Origin: Flavipsychrobacter stenotrophus
GTDB taxonomy: Bacteria > Bacteroidota > Bacteroidia > Chitinophagales > Chitinophagaceae
Reading direction: 5' to 3'
NCBI GenBank assembly: GCA_947371715.1
Contig: CANBQQ010000011.1
Span: 1-21,015, forward strand
DNA length: 21,015 bases
Shown: positions 1-6,876 of the stretch, one piece after another
Layout of the letters: each line of letters begins with the position of its first letter
How positions within the stretch are numbered: position 1 is the stretch's first letter
Notes under the pieces: generated by a model
What the model was told of the DNA's origin: nothing
Databases searched by the model: none
What the model saw: the letters and a program-made list of their open reading frames with translations, nothing else
Position numbers and translations under genes: made by a program

Positions 1-1337
1 GCTATAAAGCCCGGACCTGTAGTAACGGTACCATAAGACATGTTAATGTCTTTGTTGATATCGCTGGTGCCTGATGTGTGGTAGAACACGTTAGCACCAT
101 TCCAATAGAAGCTGCTGATATGGTAGGTTGGTATGTAACCGGAAGTACCTATCACTGAAGAAGAATCAAGCGGAGCAGCCTTTATACGGAAAGAATCCGT
201 TGGTGCGCCAAGGAACTGGTAAGCTACGCTTGTACCGGCAGAGTAAACCGTAACAGAATCAATAGCGGTAAGGAAAGGAGATACATACTTGATCAGCCAA
301 ACCTTAACCGGACCTGTATGAGCACCACTCAGGAAATTAACATGGCCCGAAATACCATCAAATGCAGTAACCGCAACTGTATGGGTAACAGACATCACCG
401 CACCGCAACCCGTTACCGTGTAAGTAACAATTGCAGTGCCGGTAGACACGCCGGTTACAATACCAGATGCACTTATAGTAGCTACGCTGGTTGGTGTTAT
501 GCTCCATGTTCCACCCGATGTAGCATCAGTAAGATTAATAGTAGAACCTGCTGCCACTGTTGAGGGTCCGGCAATAGCTGCAGGAGCTGCAGTTGTATTC
601 AACACGTCAACACTATAAATGCTGTAATAAGTACCGCATGTATTGGTAACACTGTATGTAATAGTAACCGTACCTGCTGAAACACCTGTAAGCGTTGTAG
701 TAGAACCCGACATCAGTGCTGATGTCGCCGTAACAGTTGCAATACTTGTAGCGGATGAGCTCCAGGTACCGCCTGTTGTCGTATCATGCAATGTAATAGT
801 CGAACCGGCACAAACCATGGAATCTCCCAAAATAGGACCGGGAGTTGTAGCTAATACAGCGAGTATAACCTGTGCATAGCAACCAGGGCCCACTGTATAA
901 CGGATATAGGTGCCACTACTCGGCATTACACCGTATGCTACACCACTTGTGGTTACAGTAGCAATTGATGTATTGAAGCTGCTCCATGTACCTCCGGGCG
1001 TAGCATCAGCCAAAGCGGTAGATCCGCCGGGGCAAACCGAAGCAGTACCTGTAATGGGTGCAGGAGCTGCTGTAATTGTAAATAGTGCAGTAACATAAGC
1101 AGAACCTACTGTGTAAGTAATAGTTGTTGTACCGGCAGAAACGCCATACACATTACCTGTAGCGCTAATTGTAGCTACCGTAGGTGTGCTGCTCGACCAC
1201 ACGCCACCGGCAGTGCTATCTGCAACATGGGCCACGCCACCAACGCAGGTACCGGTAGCACCGGTAATGGGCATCTGTGCAAAAGACGCAAAGCACGTGA
1301 GTAATGCAATAATGGAAAGAATACAATGTCTTTTCAT
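1..1337 (-). CDS. T9SS-type Ig-like repeat surface protein, N-terminal part (runs off the left edge)
   Basis: The frame is open from an ATG at 1335-1337 to the window edge, giving about 445 codons; the C-terminus lies outside. It starts with a signal peptide (MKRHCILSIIALLTCFASFA, then Q). Four Ig-like repeats of about 75-85 residues follow, up to about residue 325. Each has the pattern xVCxGSTxxLxDxTxGGTWSS, ATV, GVxAGTxxIxYxV, as in bacterial Big_2 domains. A beta-sandwich region beginning GISGHVNF, with VKVWLI and RIKAA, comes next. Then there is a GYIPTYHxSSFYW/DINKDINMSYG stretch, and the sequence breaks off at GPGFIA. The order matches the three complete paralogs to the right, so a second beta-sandwich and a sorting domain are expected beyond the edge. 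Leading Cys are in repeats 1-3 and trailing Cys in repeats 2-4. Its role is inferred as a secreted or surface-anchored adhesin or scaffold; no enzymatic motif is visible. Confidence 0.88.
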   Translation of the reverse strand, partial: MKRHCILSIIALLTCFASFAQMPITGATGTCVGGVAHVADSTAGGVWSSSTPTVATISATGNVYGVSAGTTTITYTVGSAYVTALFTITAAPAPITGTASVCPGGSTALADATPGGTWSSFNTSIATVTTSGVAYGVMPSSGTYIRYTVGPGCYAQVILAVLATTPGPILGDSMVCAGSTITLHDTTTGGTWSSSATSIATVTATSALMSGSTTTLTGVSAGTVTITYSVTNTCGTYYSIYSVDVLNTTAAPAAIAGPSTVAAGSTINLTDATSGGTWSITPTSVATISASGIVTGVSTGTAIVTYTVTGCGAVMSVTHTVAVTAFDGISGHVNFLSGAHTGPVKVWLIKYVSPFLTAIDSVTVYSAGTSVAYQFLGAPTDSFRIKAAPLDSSSVIGTSGYIPTYHISSFYWNGANVFYHTSGTSDINKDINMSYGTVTTGPGFI

Positions 1338-1460
1338 AATAATGGCTTTTAAAAATTGAATGATTAAAAATAATAATTTTATCTGTAGCTAAAAACTAAT
1401 TATTAACTACCCTCTATTAAGACGGCACATCAGTAACTTTCGTTAGTATAAATCTAAAAT

Positions 1461-1495
1461 AAAATCACAAGAGAAGCATCTCTGCTTCCCTTGTG
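1461..1495 (-). terminator. Rho-independent terminator of the eight-repeat Ig protein gene
   Basis: Arms at 1466-1477 and 1484-1495 form a 12-bp stem with a six-base loop; one pair is G-U in the minus-strand RNA. A T-rich stretch follows on the minus strand (complement of 1461-1465 and beyond). It lies 27 bases past the stop codon of the gene ending at 1523. The same hairpin, with a perfect stem, follows the next two paralogs. Confidence 0.85.
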
Positions 1496-1759
1496 GTAAA
1501 ACTAAAACACACTCACTATATATTAGTGTTGTACCTGTATTTTGTTGTTGTAATTAATAACAGCAGACTTTACAGAGATAGTGTACAAACCGCTTGTCAA
1601 TGAAGACAGATCGATCTGGTTAACACCTGCACCTGCAGTCATGTTGATATTGCTGTAGAATACTTCACGGCCTGTGATATCAGATACTACTATAGTTGCT
1701 TCTTCTGCTGAGGGCATGTTCCAAATGATATTCACCTTTCCGTTTGTAGGGTTAGGGAA
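1466..1759 (-). repeat. 294-nt 3' cassette, copy 1 (terminator + 3' UTR + sorting-domain codons)
   Basis: Reading along the minus strand, the cassette spans the codons for the final ~78 residues (from FPNPTNGK), the stop codon, a short 3' UTR and the terminator hairpin. It aligns without gaps to 4474-4767 and 6583-6876, all exactly 294 nt by my placement. By eye this copy differs from the others at scattered bases, many of them silent, and has one changed base in the hairpin stem. The match continues past the stop codon through about 27 bases of untranslated sequence, so protein selection alone does not explain it. Confidence 0.85.
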
Positions 1760-4399
1760 TGCCAGAATTGAAGCAGATGCAGTAACATCAGTAACGCCTA
1801 CACCTATTGGCTTAATGGTATGTGATATTGTAAATTGATGAAAACCAGCCGCAGTCATAGTTGGTGACGATGAGGTAAGTGCTATACCCGCATACGGAGT
1901 TGTGAGATAATTGAGGGAGTCAGGAAAAATGTAATAACTAGCCCCTACCGGTAGATTACTGAATGAATAGTGCCCGGAAGCATCCGTACGCACCGCCTGA
2001 ATTAACTGGAGTGAAGTGGCGTTGAACACATACATCATGAGCCCGCTAACTGGAATGTAAGAAGTCGTTCCCTTATTAGCACCTGCGGAAACGTCTCCTG
2101 ATATGAATCCGGGACCCGACGTAACGGAACCATACGCCATGCTTATATCTTGCCCCACATCATACGTGCCGGAGGTATGATCGAGCGTATCAGCGGTATT
2201 CCAATAAAAGCTGCTGTTGTGGTATGTGGGAATGTAACCGGTAGTGGCCGAAGTATAGGGCACTGCTGCTTTTACCCTATATGTACCGGTAGGTACACCA
2301 GTAAACAAATAGTGGGCGCTTGCACCGAATGACGAGACAGTAGTAGAATCTACCGCAGACAGAAATGGAGGAGCATACGCGATGAGCCACACCTTTACAG
2401 GCCCTGTATAAGTAGCGCTACTGAAGTTGATATCGCCGGCGATTCCATCTACAGGTGTAACGGCTACTGTATAAGTAGCAGAGAGTGGACCACCGCAACC
2501 GGTGACCGTGTAAGACACCGTTGCAGTACCCGCTGCGAATCCTGTCAACATGCCGGACAAAGCATCAATAGTGGCTACTGTGGCAGGAGATACACTCCAT
2601 GTACCACCCGTCACCGTCTCTGACAACCCTATTACAGAACCGGCAACAACTGTTGTTAACCCCGAAATTGAACCCGCCGAGACCAGCGCACCGACCGAAA
2701 CCGGAGTAGTTGTAACTGCAGTGTTGCACGCTCCAACAACAGAGTAAGAGATCAGCACACTTCCTGCCGCCACACCTGCAACCCTACCACTAGTATCGAC
2801 AGTAGCAGCCAATGGCAATGATGAACTCCAGACTCCGCCCGATACTGTTTCGTAGAGAGATATAGTGCTACCCGCACAGACAAATGAAGGCCCGGAAATA
2901 GTGCCTGCGGTCACTAATGGGATAACTGTAATTGGCGCCGTGGCTACATCAGTATTACATGCACCGGCAACAGAATAAGAGATAAGCACAGTACCACCCG
3001 ACAAGCCATAAACCATACCTGTTCCTGATACTGTAGCCGTGGCGGCATCAGCACTACTCCATATACCACTGGCACCACCTCCCGAAAAAGCAACTCCTGC
3101 CGTCTGGCAAACAGTTGCAGGGCCGGAGATACTACCTGCAGTAACAAGTGATGGAACAGTAATGTTATGCACGGCAGGAGGCCCGGCACAAACACCGGAT
3201 AATGAGTAAGAGATGGTAGCAGTGCCCGATGACACACCAGTAATATTGCCCAATGGGTCTACCGACACAATAGAAGCTGCTGACGTAGACCATAGTCCTC
3301 CGGTCGTTGTATCAGAAAGCGATGTACTTATACCCGGACAAACAATTGCCGGGCCGCTTATGGCTGCGGCTGTATCGCCTGCTATTACACTTATTGTTTT
3401 GGTAGTAGAGTTACTGTAAAATACTCCGGCGCAATGCCCATTGTATGAATAAGTTATTTGTGTGGTGCCAATGGACAAACCCGCAACAGAACCAGGGATG
3501 CTATAGTATGGAGTAACACTGGCAATAGTAGGATCTCCGATCGTCCAGTAGCCCCCGGCAGCAGTATCACTTAAGGTGACTGATGATCCCAGGCATATAG
3601 TATCCGCACCGCTAATACTACTCACAAAATGCATAGCATCAACAAGAATATGTCTATATCTGACAATGTTAGTGACACAACCCGATGTCGTTGGTAAACT
3701 TGTATAATTGTAGGATATAGTTACTGAACCCGCAGAAACACCTGTTATTATCGCCATAGGTGCAAGAGAACCAGATACCCTGATTACCCTGGCAATCGAC
3801 GTATCCGTGCTACTCCAGGTGCCGCTTGTATCGGCCGGACCCAATATTGCATGGGTAATTGACGAACCAACACAGACACTTGAATATCCACCTAGAATAG
3901 TATCTGTTGTATTACCCGCAACGTAAACGAAGTGGTCCGCACAAGCCCCTCCGTTCATGTAGAGAATATTGGCAATTCCCCAGTTCATTGCAGTTACTAC
4001 TCCACTTAACGAATCAACTGCTATAGTGCCGGTATCCACTGTACTCCAGATACCACCGGGTGATGGTGAGCTTAATGATACACTTGTGCCAAGACACAAA
4101 GTATCCGGTACTGAGAAAGGAGGTAAAGATGGATAAACGGTGAATGGCATAATGAAGACTGCAAGTCCCCAAGGCAGATAAAACGTAGTTGTGCCAGGTG
4201 CTAGTGCATGAACTACTCCTGTAAAAGAATCAACAGTTGCGACACTGGGATCAGAGCTGTACCAATAACTACCATAGTAGGGAGAAGAAAAACCAAGCGA
4301 ATATGTGCCGCCTACGCAACCCACAGGTGGCAAATATGCCCATGCCGTGGAAAAAGAGAACGACAATAGAACGGCCAGTAGTAATAGTGCTTTTTTCAT
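1523..4399 (-). CDS. Large T9SS-secreted Ig-like repeat protein, 958 aa, eight Big_2-type repeats
   Basis: Signal peptide at residues 1-21 (MKKALLLLAVLLSFSFSTAWA). Eight Ig-like repeats run from about 24 to 650, starting near 24, 100, 174, 267, 352, 429, 506 and 583. Two beta-sandwich modules follow (about 652-740 and 775-860), separated by the GYIPTYHNSSFYW/DISMAYG linker. A Type A T9SS sorting domain occupies 881-958 (FPNPTNGK, DITGREVF, LSSLTSGLYTISV). Cys positions are 28, 102, 153, 176, 241, 269, 323, 354, 404, 431, 481, 508, 558 and 635: seven leading and seven trailing, with none leading in the last repeat. The paralogs have four repeats, so about four extra central ones were gained here or lost elsewhere. 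Repeats 5-7 share the linker xxxVTAGSISGP, which points to recent internal duplication. Likely exported through the outer membrane by the T9SS and kept on the surface; a binding or adhesive role is inferred. Confidence 0.93.
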   Translation of the reverse strand: MKKALLLLAVLLSFSFSTAWAYLPPVGCVGGTYSLGFSSPYYGSYWYSSDPSVATVDSFTGVVHALAPGTTTFYLPWGLAVFIMPFTVYPSLPPFSVPDTLCLGTSVSLSSPSPGGIWSTVDTGTIAVDSLSGVVTAMNWGIANILYMNGGACADHFVYVAGNTTDTILGGYSSVCVGSSITHAILGPADTSGTWSSTDTSIARVIRVSGSLAPMAIITGVSAGSVTISYNYTSLPTTSGCVTNIVRYRHILVDAMHFVSSISGADTICLGSSVTLSDTAAGGYWTIGDPTIASVTPYYSIPGSVAGLSIGTTQITYSYNGHCAGVFYSNSTTKTISVIAGDTAAAISGPAIVCPGISTSLSDTTTGGLWSTSAASIVSVDPLGNITGVSSGTATISYSLSGVCAGPPAVHNITVPSLVTAGSISGPATVCQTAGVAFSGGGASGIWSSADAATATVSGTGMVYGLSGGTVLISYSVAGACNTDVATAPITVIPLVTAGTISGPSFVCAGSTISLYETVSGGVWSSSLPLAATVDTSGRVAGVAAGSVLISYSVVGACNTAVTTTPVSVGALVSAGSISGLTTVVAGSVIGLSETVTGGTWSVSPATVATIDALSGMLTGFAAGTATVSYTVTGCGGPLSATYTVAVTPVDGIAGDINFSSATYTGPVKVWLIAYAPPFLSAVDSTTVSSFGASAHYLFTGVPTGTYRVKAAVPYTSATTGYIPTYHNSSFYWNTADTLDHTSGTYDVGQDISMAYGSVTSGPGFISGDVSAGANKGTTSYIPVSGLMMYVFNATSLQLIQAVRTDASGHYSFSNLPVGASYYIFPDSLNYLTTPYAGIALTSSSPTMTAAGFHQFTISHTIKPIGVGVTDVTASASILAFPNPTNGKVNIIWNMPSAEEATIVVSDITGREVFYSNINMTAGAGVNQIDLSSLTSGLYTISVKSAVINYNNKIQVQH

Positions 4400-4470
4400 A
4401 GCGCATTAGTTTATATAAAAGTAAAACTATTTACCATTAATACAAGAATATCAAGGTGATGTATATTAAA

Positions 4471-4503
4471 AATCACAAGGGAAGCATCTCTGCTTCCCTT
4501 GTG
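4471..4503 (-). terminator. Rho-independent terminator of the 638-aa Ig protein gene
   Basis: Perfect 12-bp inverted repeat, arms 4474-4485 and 4492-4503, six-base loop. In the minus-strand direction an ATTTTTAATA tract follows. It lies 27 bases past the stop codon of the gene ending at 4531 and about 70 bases upstream of the next start at 4399, so the two genes are probably separate transcription units. Confidence 0.88.
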
Positions 4504-4767
4504 GTAAAACTAAAACGCACTCACTAAATATTAGTGTTGTACCTGTATTTTGTTGTTGTAGTTAACAGCAGCAGACTTTACAGAGATAGTGTACAAACCG
4601 CTGGTCAATGAAGACAGATCGATATGGTTAACACCTGCCCCTGCAGTCATGTTGATGTTGCTGTGGAATACTTCACGGCCTGTGATATCAGCTACTACTA
4701 TAGTTGCTTCTTCTGACGAAGGAATAGTCCATGTGATATTCACCTTACCGTTAGTAGGGTTAGGGAA
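4474..4767 (-). repeat. 294-nt 3' cassette, copy 2
   Basis: Gapless counterpart of 1466-1759 and 6583-6876, covering the sorting-domain codons, stop, 3' UTR and terminator of the 638-aa paralog. It is nearest by eye to copy 3: the 3' UTR, the hairpin and long stretches of coding sequence agree. Confidence 0.85.
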
Positions 4768-6450
4768 AACGAACACGTTAGGATCTGCCGCTATATCTAT
4801 TATGGCAACGGGAACCGGAGTGATCGTATGTGACAGGGTATGTTGCTCAAAAGCCGCATTGGAAACGGATGGTGCAGCGGCGGTAAGTGTCAGACCCGTG
4901 TACGGAGTAGTAAGGTAATTAAGCGAATCAGGGAATACGTAATAGGTTTGACCAAGTGGCAGGTTATTAAAATAATAATGCCCCGTAGCGTCGGTAGGTA
5001 CAGACCTGATCAACTGTAGCGTGGATGAATTAAAAATGTACATCATCATGCCGCTTACAGGCACACTTGTTGTGGTACCCTTGTTAGCACCCGCGGTAAC
5101 ATTTCCCGCTACAAAGCCTGCGCCGGATGTAACAGTGCCATACGCCATATTGATATCCTGATTGATATCGGCCGTACCTGATAGGTGGTATAATACATCC
5201 GCAGCATACCAGTAAAAACTGCTTGTGTGGTATGTGGGAATAAAGCCTGTTGATGAAACAGTAAATGTATCTATAACCGCTGCCTTTATACGATAAGAAT
5301 CCGTAAGTGCACCTAAAAACTGATAATATACAGAAGTAGCCCCTGTACATGGTATAAGTACCGAGTCAACCGCTGCAAGATTCATCGTAGAAGTGTTGTA
5401 GGTGATGAGCCATACTTTAACGTCGGCATGGCAGTAGCCACCGGGAAAGTTTACATGCCCTGATATACCATTGAAGGCAGTAACTGTAACAGGATGGGTA
5501 ACATATGCCAGCCCGCTGCACCCACTTACACCATATGAAATAGTGGCTGTTCCAGCCGCTATACCGGTAACTCCACCTGTTGCACTATTCACAGTAGCTA
5601 TGGATGGATTGCTACTACTCCACGTACCGCCGGAAACGCTGCCGGAAAGGGAAATTGAAGCACCAACCGCAACTGATGATAGTCCGGAAATAGTTCCTGA
5701 TGAAGTAGAGGTGGTGACGGTGATGTTTTTATAAAAAGAGCGTGATGTACCGCAGCCCCCTGCCCCGGAAAGAACGACATATTTTATTGAGTCTGCTCCG
5801 GCAGAGATACCGGTAACCACACCGGAAGCATTAACTGTAGCCACAGCTGTATTGGTGCTTACCCACATCCCTCCCATTGCGGTAGTAGATAGCGTAGTTG
5901 ATGAACCAACACAGACATGATTGGCACCAGTTAGCCCGCTATCTATTGTAGATGAGGGTACATAAATACTATGATGAGCTGTGCAATAGCCCGACAAAGT
6001 GTAGTTGATCACTGTTGTACCTCCATGCACCGCAGTAACCATACCAGCCGGTGAACTTACAGTAGCAACGTATGTACTGCTACTGCTCCATATACCTCCA
6101 GACACCGAATTGCTCACAGAACCAGACGCGCCGATACACAGCGTATCTATCCCGGCAATAGCAGGTAGGGACATATAAACAGTAAATGTTGCAGTGGTAA
6201 CACTTGCGCCCAGCGTATAAGTGATGGTTGTAGTACCCGCAGAAACAGCATACACCGTGGCATGTGAGCCAGAGCTGCCCGGACCTATTGTAGCTACAGC
6301 AAGATTGCTACTTGACCATACACCTCCCGTAGTAAGACTATCGTGGAAATCATACGTCAACCCCACACAGCCGGACGACGGCCCGGTAAAGGCGTAAGAA
6401 AGACAACTGGATAACAAGGCAAATAATACAATGGTAAAAAACTTGTTCAT
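4531..6450 (-). CDS. T9SS-secreted Ig-like repeat protein, 638 aa, four Big_2-type repeats
   Basis: The ATG at 6448-6450 is preferred over an in-frame ATG 54 bases upstream, because it begins a clean signal peptide (MNKFFTIVLFALLSSCLSYA) and the longer form would put polar residues ahead of it. Ig-like repeats lie near 22-101, 102-176, 177-256 and 257-325. Cys are at 28, 105, 156, 180, 233 and 311, with an extra pair at about 340 and 370 in the first beta-sandwich. Two beta-sandwich modules follow, around the GFIPTYHTSSFYW/DINQDINMAYG linker. The T9SS Type A sorting domain is at 561-638 (FPNPTNGKVNITW, DITGREVF, SLTSGLYTISVKS). It has its own candidate promoter and terminator. Predicted surface protein; the ligand cannot be told. 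Confidence 0.93.
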   Translation of the reverse strand: MNKFFTIVLFALLSSCLSYAFTGPSSGCVGLTYDFHDSLTTGGVWSSSNLAVATIGPGSSGSHATVYAVSAGTTTITYTLGASVTTATFTVYMSLPAIAGIDTLCIGASGSVSNSVSGGIWSSSSTYVATVSSPAGMVTAVHGGTTVINYTLSGYCTAHHSIYVPSSTIDSGLTGANHVCVGSSTTLSTTAMGGMWVSTNTAVATVNASGVVTGISAGADSIKYVVLSGAGGCGTSRSFYKNITVTTSTSSGTISGLSSVAVGASISLSGSVSGGTWSSSNPSIATVNSATGGVTGIAAGTATISYGVSGCSGLAYVTHPVTVTAFNGISGHVNFPGGYCHADVKVWLITYNTSTMNLAAVDSVLIPCTGATSVYYQFLGALTDSYRIKAAVIDTFTVSSTGFIPTYHTSSFYWYAADVLYHLSGTADINQDINMAYGTVTSGAGFVAGNVTAGANKGTTTSVPVSGMMMYIFNSSTLQLIRSVPTDATGHYYFNNLPLGQTYYVFPDSLNYLTTPYTGLTLTAAAPSVSNAAFEQHTLSHTITPVPVAIIDIAADPNVFVFPNPTNGKVNITWTIPSSEEATIVVADITGREVFHSNINMTAGAGVNHIDLSSLTSGLYTISVKSAAVNYNNKIQVQH

Positions 6451-6485
6451 AGACGAAAATTTGATTGTAAGACACGGTAATCCCC

Positions 6486-6501
6486 GCGGCAATGTTGCCG
6501 C
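6486..6501 (-). promoter_or_regulatory. GC-rich hairpin in the predicted 5' leader of the 638-aa Ig protein gene
   Basis: GCGGCAA and TTGCCGC flank a central TG, a 16-nt near-perfect palindrome inside an otherwise AT-rich spacer. It ends 35 bases before the start codon at 6450 and lies downstream of the predicted transcription start (about 6521), so it would be in the mRNA leader. It lacks a T-tract, which argues against a terminator. A leader structure or a protein-binding dyad are both possible. Confidence 0.4.
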
Positions 6502-6527
6502 CACTAACTAAGACAGCTGTCCAACCA

Positions 6528-6558
6528 CAAAGGTTAGCTTTTATTTTAATTATTCAAA
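6528..6558 (-). promoter_or_regulatory. Candidate Bacteroidota promoter for the 638-aa Ig protein gene
   Basis: On the minus strand, TTTG (complement of 6555-6558) is followed after 19 bases by AACCTTTG (complement of 6528-6535). This matches the Bacteroidota -33/-7 consensus TTTG-(19-21)-TAnnTTTG in all but one base. Transcription would start near 6521, leaving a leader of about 70 nt. The -33 element overlaps one arm of the palindrome at 6556-6574. Confidence 0.5.
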
Positions 6559-6574
6559 AACACAATGTGTTTTT
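6556..6574. repeat. Perfect 9-bp dyad overlapping the -33 element
   Basis: AAAAACACA and TGTGTTTTT surround a single central base. It sits between the terminator of the upstream paralog (6583-6612) and the candidate promoter (6528-6558), touching the -33 element. It could be a repressor or activator site, or a second, weaker terminator stem; the one-base centre cannot form a hairpin loop without opening inner pairs, which favours a protein site. Confidence 0.45.
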
Positions 6575-6578
6575 ATTA

Positions 6579-6612
6579 AATACACAAGGGAAGCATCTCT
6601 GCTTCCCTTGTG
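6579..6612 (-). terminator. Rho-independent terminator of the 628-aa Ig protein gene
   Basis: Perfect 12-bp stem, arms 6583-6594 and 6601-6612, six-base loop. It lies 27 bases past the stop codon of the gene ending at 6640. Stem, loop and spacing are the same as in the copy at 4474-4503. Confidence 0.87.
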
Positions 6613-6876
6613 GTAAAACTAAAACGCACTCACTAAATATTAGTGTTGTAACTGTATTTTGTTGTTGTAGTTAACAGCAGCAGACTTTACAGAGATAGTG
6701 TACAAACCGCTGGTCAATGAAGACAGATCGATCTGATGTACACCTGCACCTGCAGTCATGTTGATGTTGCTGTGGAATACTTCACGACCTGTGATATCAG
6801 CTACTACTATTGTTGCTTCTTCAGATGAAGGCATGTTCCATGTGATATTCACCTTACCGTTAGTAGGGTTAGGGAA
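6583..6876 (-). repeat. 294-nt 3' cassette, copy 3
   Basis: Third gapless copy of the terminator, 3' UTR and sorting-domain cassette. At the protein level the last ~78 residues of the three complete paralogs differ at only about ten positions, while their Ig repeats are far more divergent. Confidence 0.85.

Noticed and set aside
318..3419. Plus-strand open frames of 60-80 codons across the Ig protein genes
   Set aside because: They are shadows of Thr/Ser/Gly/Val-rich repeats on the minus strand, have no signal peptides or domains, and recur wherever the Ig repeat recurs.
6451..6504. Longer N-terminus for the 638-aa Ig protein (start at 6504)
   Set aside because: It would add 18 mostly polar or mixed residues ahead of an otherwise standard signal peptide, and it spans the GC-rich leader hairpin.
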